From positions 62,001-126,000 of the forward strand of contig JBNKFV010000032.1 of NCBI GenBank assembly GCA_050289485.1: DNA of 64,000 bases. Reading direction: 5' to 3'. The notes under the pieces are model-generated. The model did no database searches and was not told where the DNA came from. It worked only from the letters and a program-made list of their open reading frames with translations. Positions 36,119 to 44,222 of this stretch are shown piece by piece. Position 1 is the stretch's first letter, and each line of letters opens with the position of its first letter. A program made the position numbers and the translations under genes. Origin of the DNA: JBNKFV01 sp050289485. Its GTDB lineage: Bacteria; Pseudomonadota; Gammaproteobacteria; Pseudomonadales; Cellvibrionaceae.

Positions 36119-36540
36119 GATTAGCTCCTGAATCGCTATGCTCTGATTGGGTGAATGTTGTTCAAGACGGTATGTTTATATCGGCGCCGGAGGATGCAAC
36201 TGAACCCTCTTGCAGCCCCGTTGTCTAGGGTGCTGCAGGCGGCGAAAAAATCGCTCGAATTCTACCGTTGTTAGAAGAAAAAATGTACGTTTTAAGTGGC
36301 TACAACTGCAAAATTTACACAATTATTCGTTGCCGGCTTTGATGGGCTGGTCGTGGGGTGTTCAGACGTAGCGTTGATGCTTAACAGGTGCAGCGATGTG
36401 AGCTAAACCACTGCGTTTGTCGGAATAATCAGGTACCATCGGCCGTCTCGTTGGGTAAACCGGCAAAATTACCAGGCTGCCTGCGTTTGTGGTGGCTCGA
36501 CGTTGAAGAGAAAGTATGTGATTCATAAAAGGAAATATCC
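36119..36540. other. Divergent intergenic region
   Basis: A 420-base gap between the AlgP-like gene and the FKBP gene. It is AT-rich in the middle (36240-36330), consistent with divergent promoters, but no clear hexamer pair, hairpin, repeat or small gene was found. Confidence 0.4.
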
Positions 36541-37269
36541 ATGAAAATGAAACTGTTAGGAGCGGTGCTGGCGGGTTCGCTGGTATTGGCGGGGTGTCAG
36601 AAAGACGAGCCAAAAGAAGCGTCTGAAGCCGCCAAAACCCCTGCGTTAGAAACACTGAATCAAAAAGTCAGTTATATGATAGGTTTGCAGGTTGGTCAGA
36701 ATACCAAGCGTGATAATCTTGAGTTGGATATTGATGCCTTTGCTCAAGCGTTGCGCGATGTTAAAGAGGGTACTGAGCCCCGCTTGAGTCAGGAGCAAAT
36801 GCAAGCCGCTATGCAGGAGTTCCAAACCCAGCAAAAGGCGGAGTATGAAAAAGCTCAAAAAGAAGTAGCAGACAAAAACCAGCAGGAAGGCGAAGCCTTT
36901 TTGGCTGAAAACGCCAAGAAAGACGGTGTAGTGGCGCTTGAAAATGGCTTGCAATACAAAGTGCTGGTTGAGGGCACCGGGCCTAAGCCCGCCTTATCGA
37001 ACACGGTGGAAGTGAACTACCGTGGTACGTTGCTCGACGGCACTGAATTCGATAGTTCGTACAAGCGTGGTGAGTCAATCTCTTTCCCATTGACTGGCGT
37101 CATTGAAGGTTGGCGAGAAGCACTACAGTTGATGCCAGAAGGTTCCAAGTGGGAGTTGTATATTCCCTCTGACCTCGCTTATGGCCCCGGCGGTACGGGT
37201 GGTGTGATTGGCCCTAACGCGACACTGGTATTTGAAGTTGAATTGCTGGATGCCAATGCCGAGGACTAA
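36541..37269 (+). CDS. FKBP-type peptidyl-prolyl isomerase lipoprotein
   Basis: A 242-residue envelope chaperone. Lipobox LAGC sits near residue 20 (VLAGCQKDE). An N-terminal helical dimer domain (~30-125; YMIGLQVGQNTKRD) is followed by an FKBP domain at ~135-240 with VEVNYRGTLLDGTEFDSSY, FPLTGVIEGW and PEGSKWELYIPSDLAYGPGG. It belongs to the FkpA/Mip class. In Pseudomonas an FKBP isomerase occupies the same spot beside algP and algQ. Confidence 0.92.
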   Translation: MKMKLLGAVLAGSLVLAGCQKDEPKEASEAAKTPALETLNQKVSYMIGLQVGQNTKRDNLELDIDAFAQALRDVKEGTEPRLSQEQMQAAMQEFQTQQKAEYEKAQKEVADKNQQEGEAFLAENAKKDGVVALENGLQYKVLVEGTGPKPALSNTVEVNYRGTLLDGTEFDSSYKRGESISFPLTGVIEGWREALQLMPEGSKWELYIPSDLAYGPGGTGGVIGPNATLVFEVELLDANAED

Positions 37270-37300
37270 TCACCTTGTGCTTGCGCATACCGTAGCATGT

Positions 37301-37326
37301 AAAAGGCCCGCAAAAGCGGGCCTTTT
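37301..37326. terminator. Bidirectional terminator between FKBP and WD40 genes
   Basis: AAAAGGCCCGC-AAAA-GCGGGCCTTTT is a perfect 11-bp stem flanked by A and T on both sides, between convergent genes. Confidence 0.88.
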
Positions 37327-37354
37327 GCTTATTAGCTGTGTCGGTGTTTTGATA

Positions 37355-38377
37355 CTAGCGTTTTAGTTGATGCACAAAACCGTTGCTGGCAACGGCAACA
37401 AATACGTTGTTTTGCTTACTGAAGGCAACGGCAACCACGGCAGCGCTGGTAGGTTTCCAGGCGTCGCGTTTGGGTAATTCCCAGCTGGCCAATTCCTTAA
37501 GTGTGCGGGTGTCCCACAGCTGCACGATCTGGTCGGGTCGCCCGGTAAGCAGCAAGGTGCCGTCGGCATTGAATTTGGCCGCAGTGAAGCGCAGGCCGCG
37601 CTTGAGTTTCTCCGCTGCCAGCGGAATATCACCCAAAATTTTGCCAGAACCGGTTTCCCAGATAATGGCTTTATCATATTTGCTGCTCGACATGGCCAGC
37701 CTGCCATCGGGGCTGATGGCCACCAGTTGTACATCTTCGTTGTGGCGAATGGTATGGCGGGCTTTGAGCGCCCCGCTGTTTTGTGGCAGGTTGGTGAGGC
37801 TCCAGAGTTTGGCGGTGTAGTCTTCTGAGCCAGTGAGCACCAGACTGCCTTCATCGCTTAAATCAACACTGCGAACGCGGCCCTCATGATAAAAACGGCG
37901 CTTGATACCACCGCGCTTTACATCAAACAGCACGGCACTGTGATCTGCCAGCCCTAACAACGCATAGTTGCCATTAGTACTGAGAGCAACCGAGAGAATG
38001 TCGCCGGGTGCGGTCCAGAAGCGAGCCGCTTCGCCGGTGTCGACTTTCCAGAGCACCAGAGTGCCCGGGTCTGCAGTCAGTGCCCAGTTGCCATCGGGAG
38101 AGATGTCGGCGGCAATAATGGAGGTAAACTCGCCCGCCTTGTGATTCCAGTTAAACAGGCGTTGGCTGTCGCGAATGCGCCAGAGGCTGCCGCCCTGATG
38201 AACAGCGCCCACCACAACGTCTTCTGCCTGATCACTGATGGCAGCGGCCACAACACCTTTGGAGGCAACTTCGAGGCTGTTGGTGGGGGCTTCGTGCCTG
38301 CTGCAGCCGGCCAGCACAAGCACGATACCCAGGCCAACAAGCTGTGGCGATAACCGTTGCCCCCTGACCCGTTTCAT
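37355..38377 (-). CDS. WD40-repeat lipoprotein
   Basis: A 340-residue lipoprotein. Lipobox LAGC lies near residue 24 (VLVLAGCSRHE). About six WD40-like blades follow, for example ISPDGNWALTADPGTLVLWK, LVLTGSEDYTAKLWS and LLLTGRPDQIVQLWD. Such a propeller is a binding platform; the partner is unknown. It ends convergent to the FKBP gene and starts six bases after rsd, so it may be cotranscribed with rsd. Confidence 0.83.
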   Translation of the reverse strand: MKRVRGQRLSPQLVGLGIVLVLAGCSRHEAPTNSLEVASKGVVAAAISDQAEDVVVGAVHQGGSLWRIRDSQRLFNWNHKAGEFTSIIAADISPDGNWALTADPGTLVLWKVDTGEAARFWTAPGDILSVALSTNGNYALLGLADHSAVLFDVKRGGIKRRFYHEGRVRSVDLSDEGSLVLTGSEDYTAKLWSLTNLPQNSGALKARHTIRHNEDVQLVAISPDGRLAMSSSKYDKAIIWETGSGKILGDIPLAAEKLKRGLRFTAAKFNADGTLLLTGRPDQIVQLWDTRTLKELASWELPKRDAWKPTSAAVVAVAFSKQNNVFVAVASNGFVHQLKR

Positions 38378-38382
38378 GGTGG

Positions 38383-38841
38383 TTACACCACCATGTTTTT
38401 ATGGGCGGTATGCAGCACTTGGATCATTTGGTCTTCGGCTTCGAAGCGGGTTTCCAGTTGTTCGCCAAGCAGTGATAAATCATTGGCGAGAGAAGTCAGG
38501 TCGTCAGTCGCCTGGTACTTGTCATTGAAATCCAGCAGCTGCTCAGTGGTGCCGTCGATAACCCGGTACAGTTTGCCTGCGGCCTGCAAGCCATTTTCGT
38601 TGTTGAAGTCTCGCCCTTCCTTGATCAGCTGATCGTAAATTTCAAAGTGACCTGCTGATACATAGTCCACCATGATCTGGCATAGAGTTTCCAGGGTTTT
38701 GCCTTGCTCCTCTGCGCTTACGCCTGCGTCTGACAGAGCACAGAAGGTGACAAGCATTTCTTTACGTTCTTTGAGCCAGCGATCGATAATGTCGTTGACG
38801 CCGCCCCAGCGCTCCAGAGCGGATTTGCAGTTCTCTAGCAT
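38383..38841 (-). CDS. rsd: Anti-sigma70 regulator Rsd/AlgQ
   Basis: A 152-residue all-helical protein that binds RpoD region 4 and shifts RNA polymerase toward alternative sigma factors. MLENCKSALERWGGVNDIIDRWL and LVTFCALSDAG are typical, as is the SAGHFEIYDQL segment. The Pseudomonas counterpart AlgQ sits in the same neighbourhood as AlgP, an FKBP isomerase and a DsbB. Convincing by sequence and context. Confidence 0.92.
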   Translation of the reverse strand: MLENCKSALERWGGVNDIIDRWLKERKEMLVTFCALSDAGVSAEEQGKTLETLCQIMVDYVSAGHFEIYDQLIKEGRDFNNENGLQAAGKLYRVIDGTTEQLLDFNDKYQATDDLTSLANDLSLLGEQLETRFEAEDQMIQVLHTAHKNMVV

Positions 38842-38983
38842 GGTGGTGTTCCTTCAATACTTCTGTATCACCGCCCGCCGGTTGACGGGAATATAAATCA
38901 TAGAAGTAGGATATTAACCTAGAGGCATGGCTCCTGCCAGCCAATGCGTGTTAACAGTACTGCTTCGCTACAACATCGCCGAA

Positions 38984-39478
38984 CTAGCGGCGTGATGCCG
39001 CACGGATCCATTGCCAGATATTCATCAGTACCAGGCCGATGAAGGCAACTAGTGTCCAGCCGGGAATACTAATGCCGAGGAAAGTCCAGGCGACTTCGGC
39101 ACAGTTGCCGTCGCCACGCAGCAAAAGCTGGAAGGCTTCTGCCAAAGGGAAGTTTTCTATCATGTATTCCAAGCCCGGACCGCAAGCGGGGGCTTGGTCG
39201 GGCGGCAGGCTTTGCAGCCACAACTGGCGAGATGAAAAGCCACCGCCAATGACGGCTGTGAGTATGCCAAGAGAGGCATAGATCCGTAGACCCAGACAGC
39301 GAGGGTGATGCAGAAAGGCGAGCAGGGCCAGTAGACCGGTGGCGATAATAAAAATCCGCTGGGTAATGCACAGTGCACAGGGGTGCAAATCCATTTGATA
39401 TTGCATGTACAGGCCGGTCAAGATTAAACCGACGCAGCCGAGAAACAGTATGAGGTTGGTTAAGCGAATAGTGGGCAC
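38984..39478 (-). CDS. dsbB: Disulfide bond formation protein DsbB
   Basis: A 164-residue inner-membrane oxidase that reoxidises DsbA with quinone. It has four membrane helices, the first periplasmic Cys pair as CALC near residue 35, and the second pair in ACGPG and GNCAEV. GTG at 39478 is preceded by GGAG at good spacing and yields a DsbB-like N-terminus. A TTG 18 codons upstream would add a basic Cys-bearing tail that is unlikely. Confidence 0.92.
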   Translation of the reverse strand: MPTIRLTNLILFLGCVGLILTGLYMQYQMDLHPCALCITQRIFIIATGLLALLAFLHHPRCLGLRIYASLGILTAVIGGGFSSRQLWLQSLPPDQAPACGPGLEYMIENFPLAEAFQLLLRGDGNCAEVAWTFLGISIPGWTLVAFIGLVLMNIWQWIRAASRR

Positions 39479-39610
39479 GGCGGGTCTCCAGAATTTTTTG
39501 CATACCCTAGGGCAATTTTTTTTGCCAGACAATGAAAAGTTGTGAGTGCCGACGATATACTCCTGTTACCACTACCACCGCATCAACGTATTTGAGTGAA
39601 AGGGTTTACT

Positions 39611-40078
39611 ATGTGCGCCAAAAGTAAGCAACAGATTAAAGTTTGGATTGCGGCTCGCTTCGCTATGGTTTTGCTGGCCATCACTGCCGTATTATCTCCC
39701 GCCGTCAGCGCCCAGGACGAAGGTGAAGCGGAGGTCAGTGGCGAAACGGTAGGTGCCTCAGCCATTTATATTCCCCTTAAGCCTGCGTTTGTGGTGAATT
39801 ACGGTGGTGTGGGCCGGCTCAAGTACATTAAGGCCGAAATTTCCATTCGTGTATCAGACGCCCAATCGGCTAACGCCATTCGCCATCATATGCCCTATAT
39901 TCGTAACAACATTGTGTTGCTATTAAGTAGTCAGACGGAAGAAAGCATTGAAACCATGGAGGGTAAAGAGTTGCTGCGTCAGGCCGCACTGGAAGAAGTA
40001 CACAAGATTCTTGCCGAAGAACAGGCGGCTGACGGCGTAGTCGACCTCTATTTTGACAACTTTATTGTGCAGCGTTAA
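39611..40078 (+). CDS. FliL-family exported protein
   Basis: A 155-residue protein with an N-terminal hydrophobic segment (~15-34), possibly cleaved after VSA. The rest resembles the FliL C-terminal domain: YIPLKPAFVVNYG, LKYIKAEISIRV and MPYIRNNIVLLLSSQ, ending LYFDNFIVQR. No flagellar gene is nearby, so it may be a FliL paralogue with another role. AAAGGG precedes this ATG; a GTG at 39596 is less likely. The 3' end overlaps the convergent acpH gene by 17 bases. Confidence 0.8.
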   Translation: MCAKSKQQIKVWIAARFAMVLLAITAVLSPAVSAQDEGEAEVSGETVGASAIYIPLKPAFVVNYGGVGRLKYIKAEISIRVSDAQSANAIRHHMPYIRNNIVLLLSSQTEESIETMEGKELLRQAALEEVHKILAEEQAADGVVDLYFDNFIVQR

Positions 40079-40673
40079 ACAACTCTAGCCGCAGGTGCGT
40101 GGCTTCGTGCAATAGTGCCGGAAAATAATCCGCAAAATCCCTTTCCAACTGATCGTAATGGTGGTTGAGTCGCTCACAGCAAGCCCGTAGTAATGCGGGC
40201 TTGCGCAGGCGTTGACTCAAATACCCCAGGCTGCGTTCGATGGTTTCCCAGTACTGATAATTTGCCAGCAGGTTATTCTGTTCGGCCCGTTGCAGAAACT
40301 GCTGTGCGGGTGTGGGCAGATATTGTCTATGTCGGTACAGCAACTTGTAGGTTTGTTGGCAGTAGGCTTCCAGTGACTGTGCGTGGTAGCGCTGCCACGC
40401 GCGACTTAAAAAGTGGTCGATACACATATCCATGGCGATAGGCGCCACACGCTGCACGTCGGCCCCCAGTTGCTGGCGGCTGCGCCGCACCAAGGTACTG
40501 TTGTCGGTAAGGCTGTCGACTTGGCGGTGCAGTTGTATACCCAGGCGTATGTCTGCGGGTAAGTGCTGGTTGGGCTGGCTATCAAGTGGGCCTTTGACGA
40601 AGTCGCCGAGAAATCCACCCACCCGCCAGGCCGGGTTGTCACCGGACAGCAGCTGGTGGGCGAGAAAGTTCAT
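40062..40673 (-). CDS. acpH: Acyl-carrier-protein phosphodiesterase
   Basis: A 203-residue AcpH enzyme that removes 4'-phosphopantetheine from ACP. MNFLAHQLLS, GGFLGDFVKG, GIQLHRQVDSLTD and MCIDHFLSRAW hold the conserved His and Asp residues of this HD-like family. Its start overlaps the gshA end by four bases, so the pair is probably cotranscribed. Confidence 0.92.
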   Translation of the reverse strand: MNFLAHQLLSGDNPAWRVGGFLGDFVKGPLDSQPNQHLPADIRLGIQLHRQVDSLTDNSTLVRRSRQQLGADVQRVAPIAMDMCIDHFLSRAWQRYHAQSLEAYCQQTYKLLYRHRQYLPTPAQQFLQRAEQNNLLANYQYWETIERSLGYLSQRLRKPALLRACCERLNHHYDQLERDFADYFPALLHEATHLRLELFNAAQ

Positions 40674-42262
40674 GCGGTGGAGGATGCGCAGAACTTGTAC
40701 TGAGCGTAATACTTCGCCAGATACTCGTCAAAGTCTACCTGGGGTGCTGCTTCCATCTTGGCTTGTTCTTGCAGGCTTTTCTTGGTTAATTGCTCAAAGC
40801 GCTGACGAGTATGGGCGGGTAATTTCAGGGCGGCAAAGTAATCAGACGTTGCTTTCGAACGCGCCAGTGCAAACGCTTCGTACGACAGCGATTGTTCATG
40901 CATGTCGCGCAGTACTTGTGCCGAGGGTGTCAGTGATGGGTCGTCGAACTTTTCTGCCTGCTGGTCTAGTGCCTTGCGATAGCAGCTGGTTTGATAGGCG
41001 TTATCAAGCATCTCGGCCACGGGTTTCAATGATTCTATCAGGCAGCTACCCCACTCTTTCACGCTGCGGGGCCGGTCTCGGTCTTGGAGTTGCAATTGTG
41101 GATCACGGCCACGGTAGACGATATCGCGTTGGTTGCTCTGAATACGGCCGCACTCTTCTTTGTCAGTTTGTGGGCTGTCGGTCAGCACGCAAAACAATAG
41201 AAAGGTGTCGAGAAAGTGCATCTGGCTGGGAGAAATCCCCAAAGGCTCGTAAGGGTTGAGGTCGATGCAGCGCACTTCGACGTATTCTACCCCCCTGTGG
41301 TAAAGCGCCGACAAGGCCGTTTCGCCGGAGCGCGCCGTGCGCTTAGGACGCACCGGGCTGTAAAATTCGTTTTCAATCTGCAACAGGCTGGTATTGAGTT
41401 GCTGGTACTCGCCGTTGGCCTTGAGCCCGGCTTCTTCATAGGCGGCATAAGGCTGCCGAATGGCACCACATAATGTTTGGAGATATTGCTCCAGGCAGTT
41501 ATAGCTGACGATCAGTGAGCTTTGCGCATTACTCTGGTAACCCAAGTCACCCATGCGCAACGAGGTGCCCATGGGCGCATACAAGGTTTGTGCGTCGAGC
41601 GTTTCGAGCTTGTGGGGGCGATTTTGTACAAAGCTTGAGCAAACGGCGGGTGAGGCGCCAAACAGGTAAATCAGCAGCCAGTAATAACGACGAAAGTTTC
41701 GAATGAGGTCGAAGTAGCGCTCGGTGCGAAAGGTTTGTAAGTCTTTCAGGCTGTTTTCGCGTTGATGCAGCCAGGCCCAGAATGCCGATGGCAGCGAAAA
41801 ATTATAATGAATGCCGCTGATAGTTTGCATCAGACGACCGTAGCGGTGCCCCAGCCCCCGCCGGTAAATGGTTTTCATACGACCCGGATTCGACGTGCCG
41901 TACAGGGCAACCGGTACTTCGGCGTCATTCTTAATGTCGCAAGGCATACTCGATACCCACAGGTATTCGTCTTGCAGGTGGTCGTAGGTAAATTTGTGAA
42001 TGTTCTGTAGTTCGTTGATCAGGGCGTCAACCCGATGCGACGGCTGGGTGATAAATTCCAGCAAGGCTTCGCTGTAGTCGGTGGTAATCAGGCTATGGGT
42101 GAGTGTTGAGCCACAGCTTTCAGGGTGCAATTTTTGGGAAATATGGCCCTGCTGATCAACGCGCAGGCTTTCTTTCTCAATGCCGCGCAAAATGCCGGTC
42201 AACAATGGGTTGTTTGCAGGCGCGGAAAGATCCTGCAGCAAAGGGTTTATATCGACTGGCAA
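40670..42262 (-). CDS. gshA: Glutamate-cysteine ligase
   Basis: A 530-residue enzyme for the first step of glutathione synthesis. It shows GIEKESLRVD, GSTLTHSLITTDYSEALLEFI, SGIHYNFSLP and EVRCIDLNPYEPLGIS. The start is debatable: TTG at 42262 follows GAGG eight bases upstream. The frame stays open to 42352, but that part overlaps the upstream gene and resembles no family N-terminus. Confidence 0.93.
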   Translation of the reverse strand: MPVDINPLLQDLSAPANNPLLTGILRGIEKESLRVDQQGHISQKLHPESCGSTLTHSLITTDYSEALLEFITQPSHRVDALINELQNIHKFTYDHLQDEYLWVSSMPCDIKNDAEVPVALYGTSNPGRMKTIYRRGLGHRYGRLMQTISGIHYNFSLPSAFWAWLHQRENSLKDLQTFRTERYFDLIRNFRRYYWLLIYLFGASPAVCSSFVQNRPHKLETLDAQTLYAPMGTSLRMGDLGYQSNAQSSLIVSYNCLEQYLQTLCGAIRQPYAAYEEAGLKANGEYQQLNTSLLQIENEFYSPVRPKRTARSGETALSALYHRGVEYVEVRCIDLNPYEPLGISPSQMHFLDTFLLFCVLTDSPQTDKEECGRIQSNQRDIVYRGRDPQLQLQDRDRPRSVKEWGSCLIESLKPVAEMLDNAYQTSCYRKALDQQAEKFDDPSLTPSAQVLRDMHEQSLSYEAFALARSKATSDYFAALKLPAHTRQRFEQLTKKSLQEQAKMEAAPQVDFDEYLAKYYAQYKFCASSTA

Positions 42263-42293
42263 GGTAAGATCCTCAGTGAGTAGAGCGAAAACG

Positions 42294-42674
42294 TCAGACG
42301 CTGTGGGGTTGCCATGTGGCACCGGTGCTAGCCGTGTCGCTGGTGTCTTCAACCGCAGAGCGTGTTGATTCCGGCGAGGCTGCGTCCAGTGTCAGTATGT
42401 CGATTTCCGGCTCTGACGGTTCCTGTGTACTGTCGGGCAGTGGTGGCGGCAATTCAACGTTGACCAGTTCAGGAAGGCCCTTATCGTTCAGCGTACATTC
42501 GCGCAGCTGTATACGTTGGGTATAGTCTTTTGCTGTAATTTCAACACTTTGATTTACCGCTTCGTCTTTATGCGGTGTGCGAAACAGCACTTTGGCGTCG
42601 CGTCCGTCTACCCAGTCGCCCTGTTTGCTGAAAAAATAGTGTTCCTGATTTTGCAGAATAAATACTTGGCTCAT
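42294..42674 (-). CDS. Conserved hypothetical protein upstream of gshA
   Basis: A 126-residue cytoplasmic protein. The first ~75 residues look folded (QVFILQNQEHYFFSKQGDWV and KVLFRTPHKDEAVNQ). The last ~50 are acidic, Pro/Ser/Thr-rich and likely disordered. No signal peptide. It ends 31 bases before the gshA start on the same strand. I do not recognise a function. Confidence 0.65.
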   Translation of the reverse strand: MSQVFILQNQEHYFFSKQGDWVDGRDAKVLFRTPHKDEAVNQSVEITAKDYTQRIQLRECTLNDKGLPELVNVELPPPLPDSTQEPSEPEIDILTLDAASPESTRSAVEDTSDTASTGATWQPHSV

Positions 42675-43199
42675 TACGTCTGTTCGTGTTCAGTGACAAA
42701 AATATGGCCACCTAAAAACGGCGGCTCTGATTCATAGCGAGGCACAGTTTAACGGCAATGAGCCAGCAGAAACAGGGTCTTGAAAACAAAGGTAATTTAC
42801 CGCTGTAAAGCCTGCAATAGGTTTGGCGGAATGGCGCCGGAAACGTCATGTTTCTGTAATAAAGTCTGGCTAGAGTGAGCCGTTTTGCGGGTAGTGTCGG
42901 ACTTTTTTCATCAGTTTTGCCTTACTTTTGTTTAAAAATGTGATCAGACATAGCTATTATCAGTTAAAAAGTTTATAAAGTAAGGTTCGTAAGTCTGTGA
43001 TGTATAGAGAAAAATCAAGATGGATCTGCAGCGCTCAACTATCTGAGGCTGAGGCAGGTAACCATCAGAAAATTTACGAATCGCTGGTTACATCAGGGTC
43101 TGTTAACAGTCCTGGCCTGCACACAAACTCAACTATGATGATTATCCACACTTGCAATATGTTCCCACGGTGGTGGTGCTTGCGTAATGAGGCCTCCGA
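42675..43199. other. Long intergenic region upstream of the type II secretion operon
   Basis: About 525 bases without a convincing gene. A 68-codon frame (42997-43203) lacks protein character. A stretch at 42930-42960 contains TTTAAA and TATTAT about 18 bases apart, which may be the operon promoter, but the match is weak. No hairpin terminator was seen. Confidence 0.4.
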
Positions 43200-44222
43200 A
43201 TGAACGATACGCTGGCAGCAACGTCGTCTGGCGCTGAAGGTGCTTCCTTGACTGAGCGCTTGCAGGGCCGTTTTGGCGGCGACAAGCTCCTGCGCGGCTG
43301 CCGTATCGCACTGCTGCTTTTGCTGGCACTTTGGGTGTGTTTCAGTATCGCTAAGCTGATTTTGCTGTTGTTGCCCGAGCCTGATTTGCCGCGCCTGCCA
43401 CCTGTGTCAGTCGCCGGTTCAACGGCGGGTGACGAGGGCAACCCCACCACCGGTGTGCAGCTTGATCAGTTACAGGCGCTTAACCTTTTCGGCGAAGTGG
43501 GTGCGGTCGTCACCACTTCTGCGCCGGCGCAAACTCTGGCAATGCCGGAAGTGAATGCGGAAGATACCAAGTTGAATTTGCAGCTACGCGGCGTGGTCAT
43601 GAGCCCGGAGCAGGCTTCCGCACGGGCTATTATTGCCAATGGCAGCAAACAGGATCTCTACGCCGTGGGTGATGTACTGCCCGTGGGTCGCAATGTGAAA
43701 TTGTCGCGGGTGATGGCCGAGCGGGTAATTCTCGACAACAATGGTAACGCGGAATCCCTCTGGCTATACGATGAATCCAATAAGTCGGCCAGCCGCAGTG
43801 CTGCAGCCCCACGCTATCGCGCCGAACCTGTGCGTAGTGGTGACCAGACTCAACGCGGCTTTATACCCAATAATGACCAGGCCCAACACCGCTTTATGTC
43901 CAATGATGACCCGGATGGTACCGACGTAACTGACGCCTTGGCACAGGCGACGGGCAGTAAATCGCTGACCGACGTGGTCAAACTGTCGGTAGCCCGTCGC
44001 GAAGGCCAGGTGATAGGTTACAGCGTTCGTCCCGGTCGCGACGCCGACCTGTTTCGTGACCTGGGGCTTGAAGCCGGTGATATTGTGACCTCAATCAACG
44101 GCATTTACCTGGATAGCTCCAGCAAAGTCATGCAGGTTTATCGCGAGCTGAAAGACCAGAACACCGCGACGTTGACGCTGTTGCGCGGCGACGAAGAATT
44201 AACCATGGATATCTCATTATGA
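43200..44222 (+). CDS. gspC: Type II secretion protein GspC
   Basis: A 340-residue inner-membrane protein that links the secretin to the inner platform. There is one membrane helix at ~42-62 (ALLLLLALWVCFSIAKLILL), a homology region near 90-175 with LNLQLRGVVMSPEQ and YAVGDVLPVG, and a C-terminal PDZ domain (~270-340; GYSVRPGRDADLF and GLEAGDIVTSING). Its stop overlaps the gspD start (ATGA). Confidence 0.94.
   Translation: MNDTLAATSSGAEGASLTERLQGRFGGDKLLRGCRIALLLLLALWVCFSIAKLILLLLPEPDLPRLPPVSVAGSTAGDEGNPTTGVQLDQLQALNLFGEVGAVVTTSAPAQTLAMPEVNAEDTKLNLQLRGVVMSPEQASARAIIANGSKQDLYAVGDVLPVGRNVKLSRVMAERVILDNNGNAESLWLYDESNKSASRSAAAPRYRAEPVRSGDQTQRGFIPNNDQAQHRFMSNDDPDGTDVTDALAQATGSKSLTDVVKLSVARREGQVIGYSVRPGRDADLFRDLGLEAGDIVTSINGIYLDSSSKVMQVYRELKDQNTATLTLLRGDEELTMDISL

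Noticed and set aside
35283..36131. Long plus-strand frame of 282 codons
   Set aside because: It is the antisense of the Lys/Ala-rich gene; low-complexity GC-rich codons leave the opposite strand open. The minus-strand product has the expected composition, start, terminator and context.
42939..42954. TGTGATCAGACATA as a CRP/Vfr site upstream of gspC
   Set aside because: Only the left half fits TGTGA-N6-TCACA; the right half does not.
42997..43203. 68-codon plus-strand frame before gspC
   Set aside because: No ribosome-binding site, low-complexity composition, and overlap with the gspC start; treated as noncoding.
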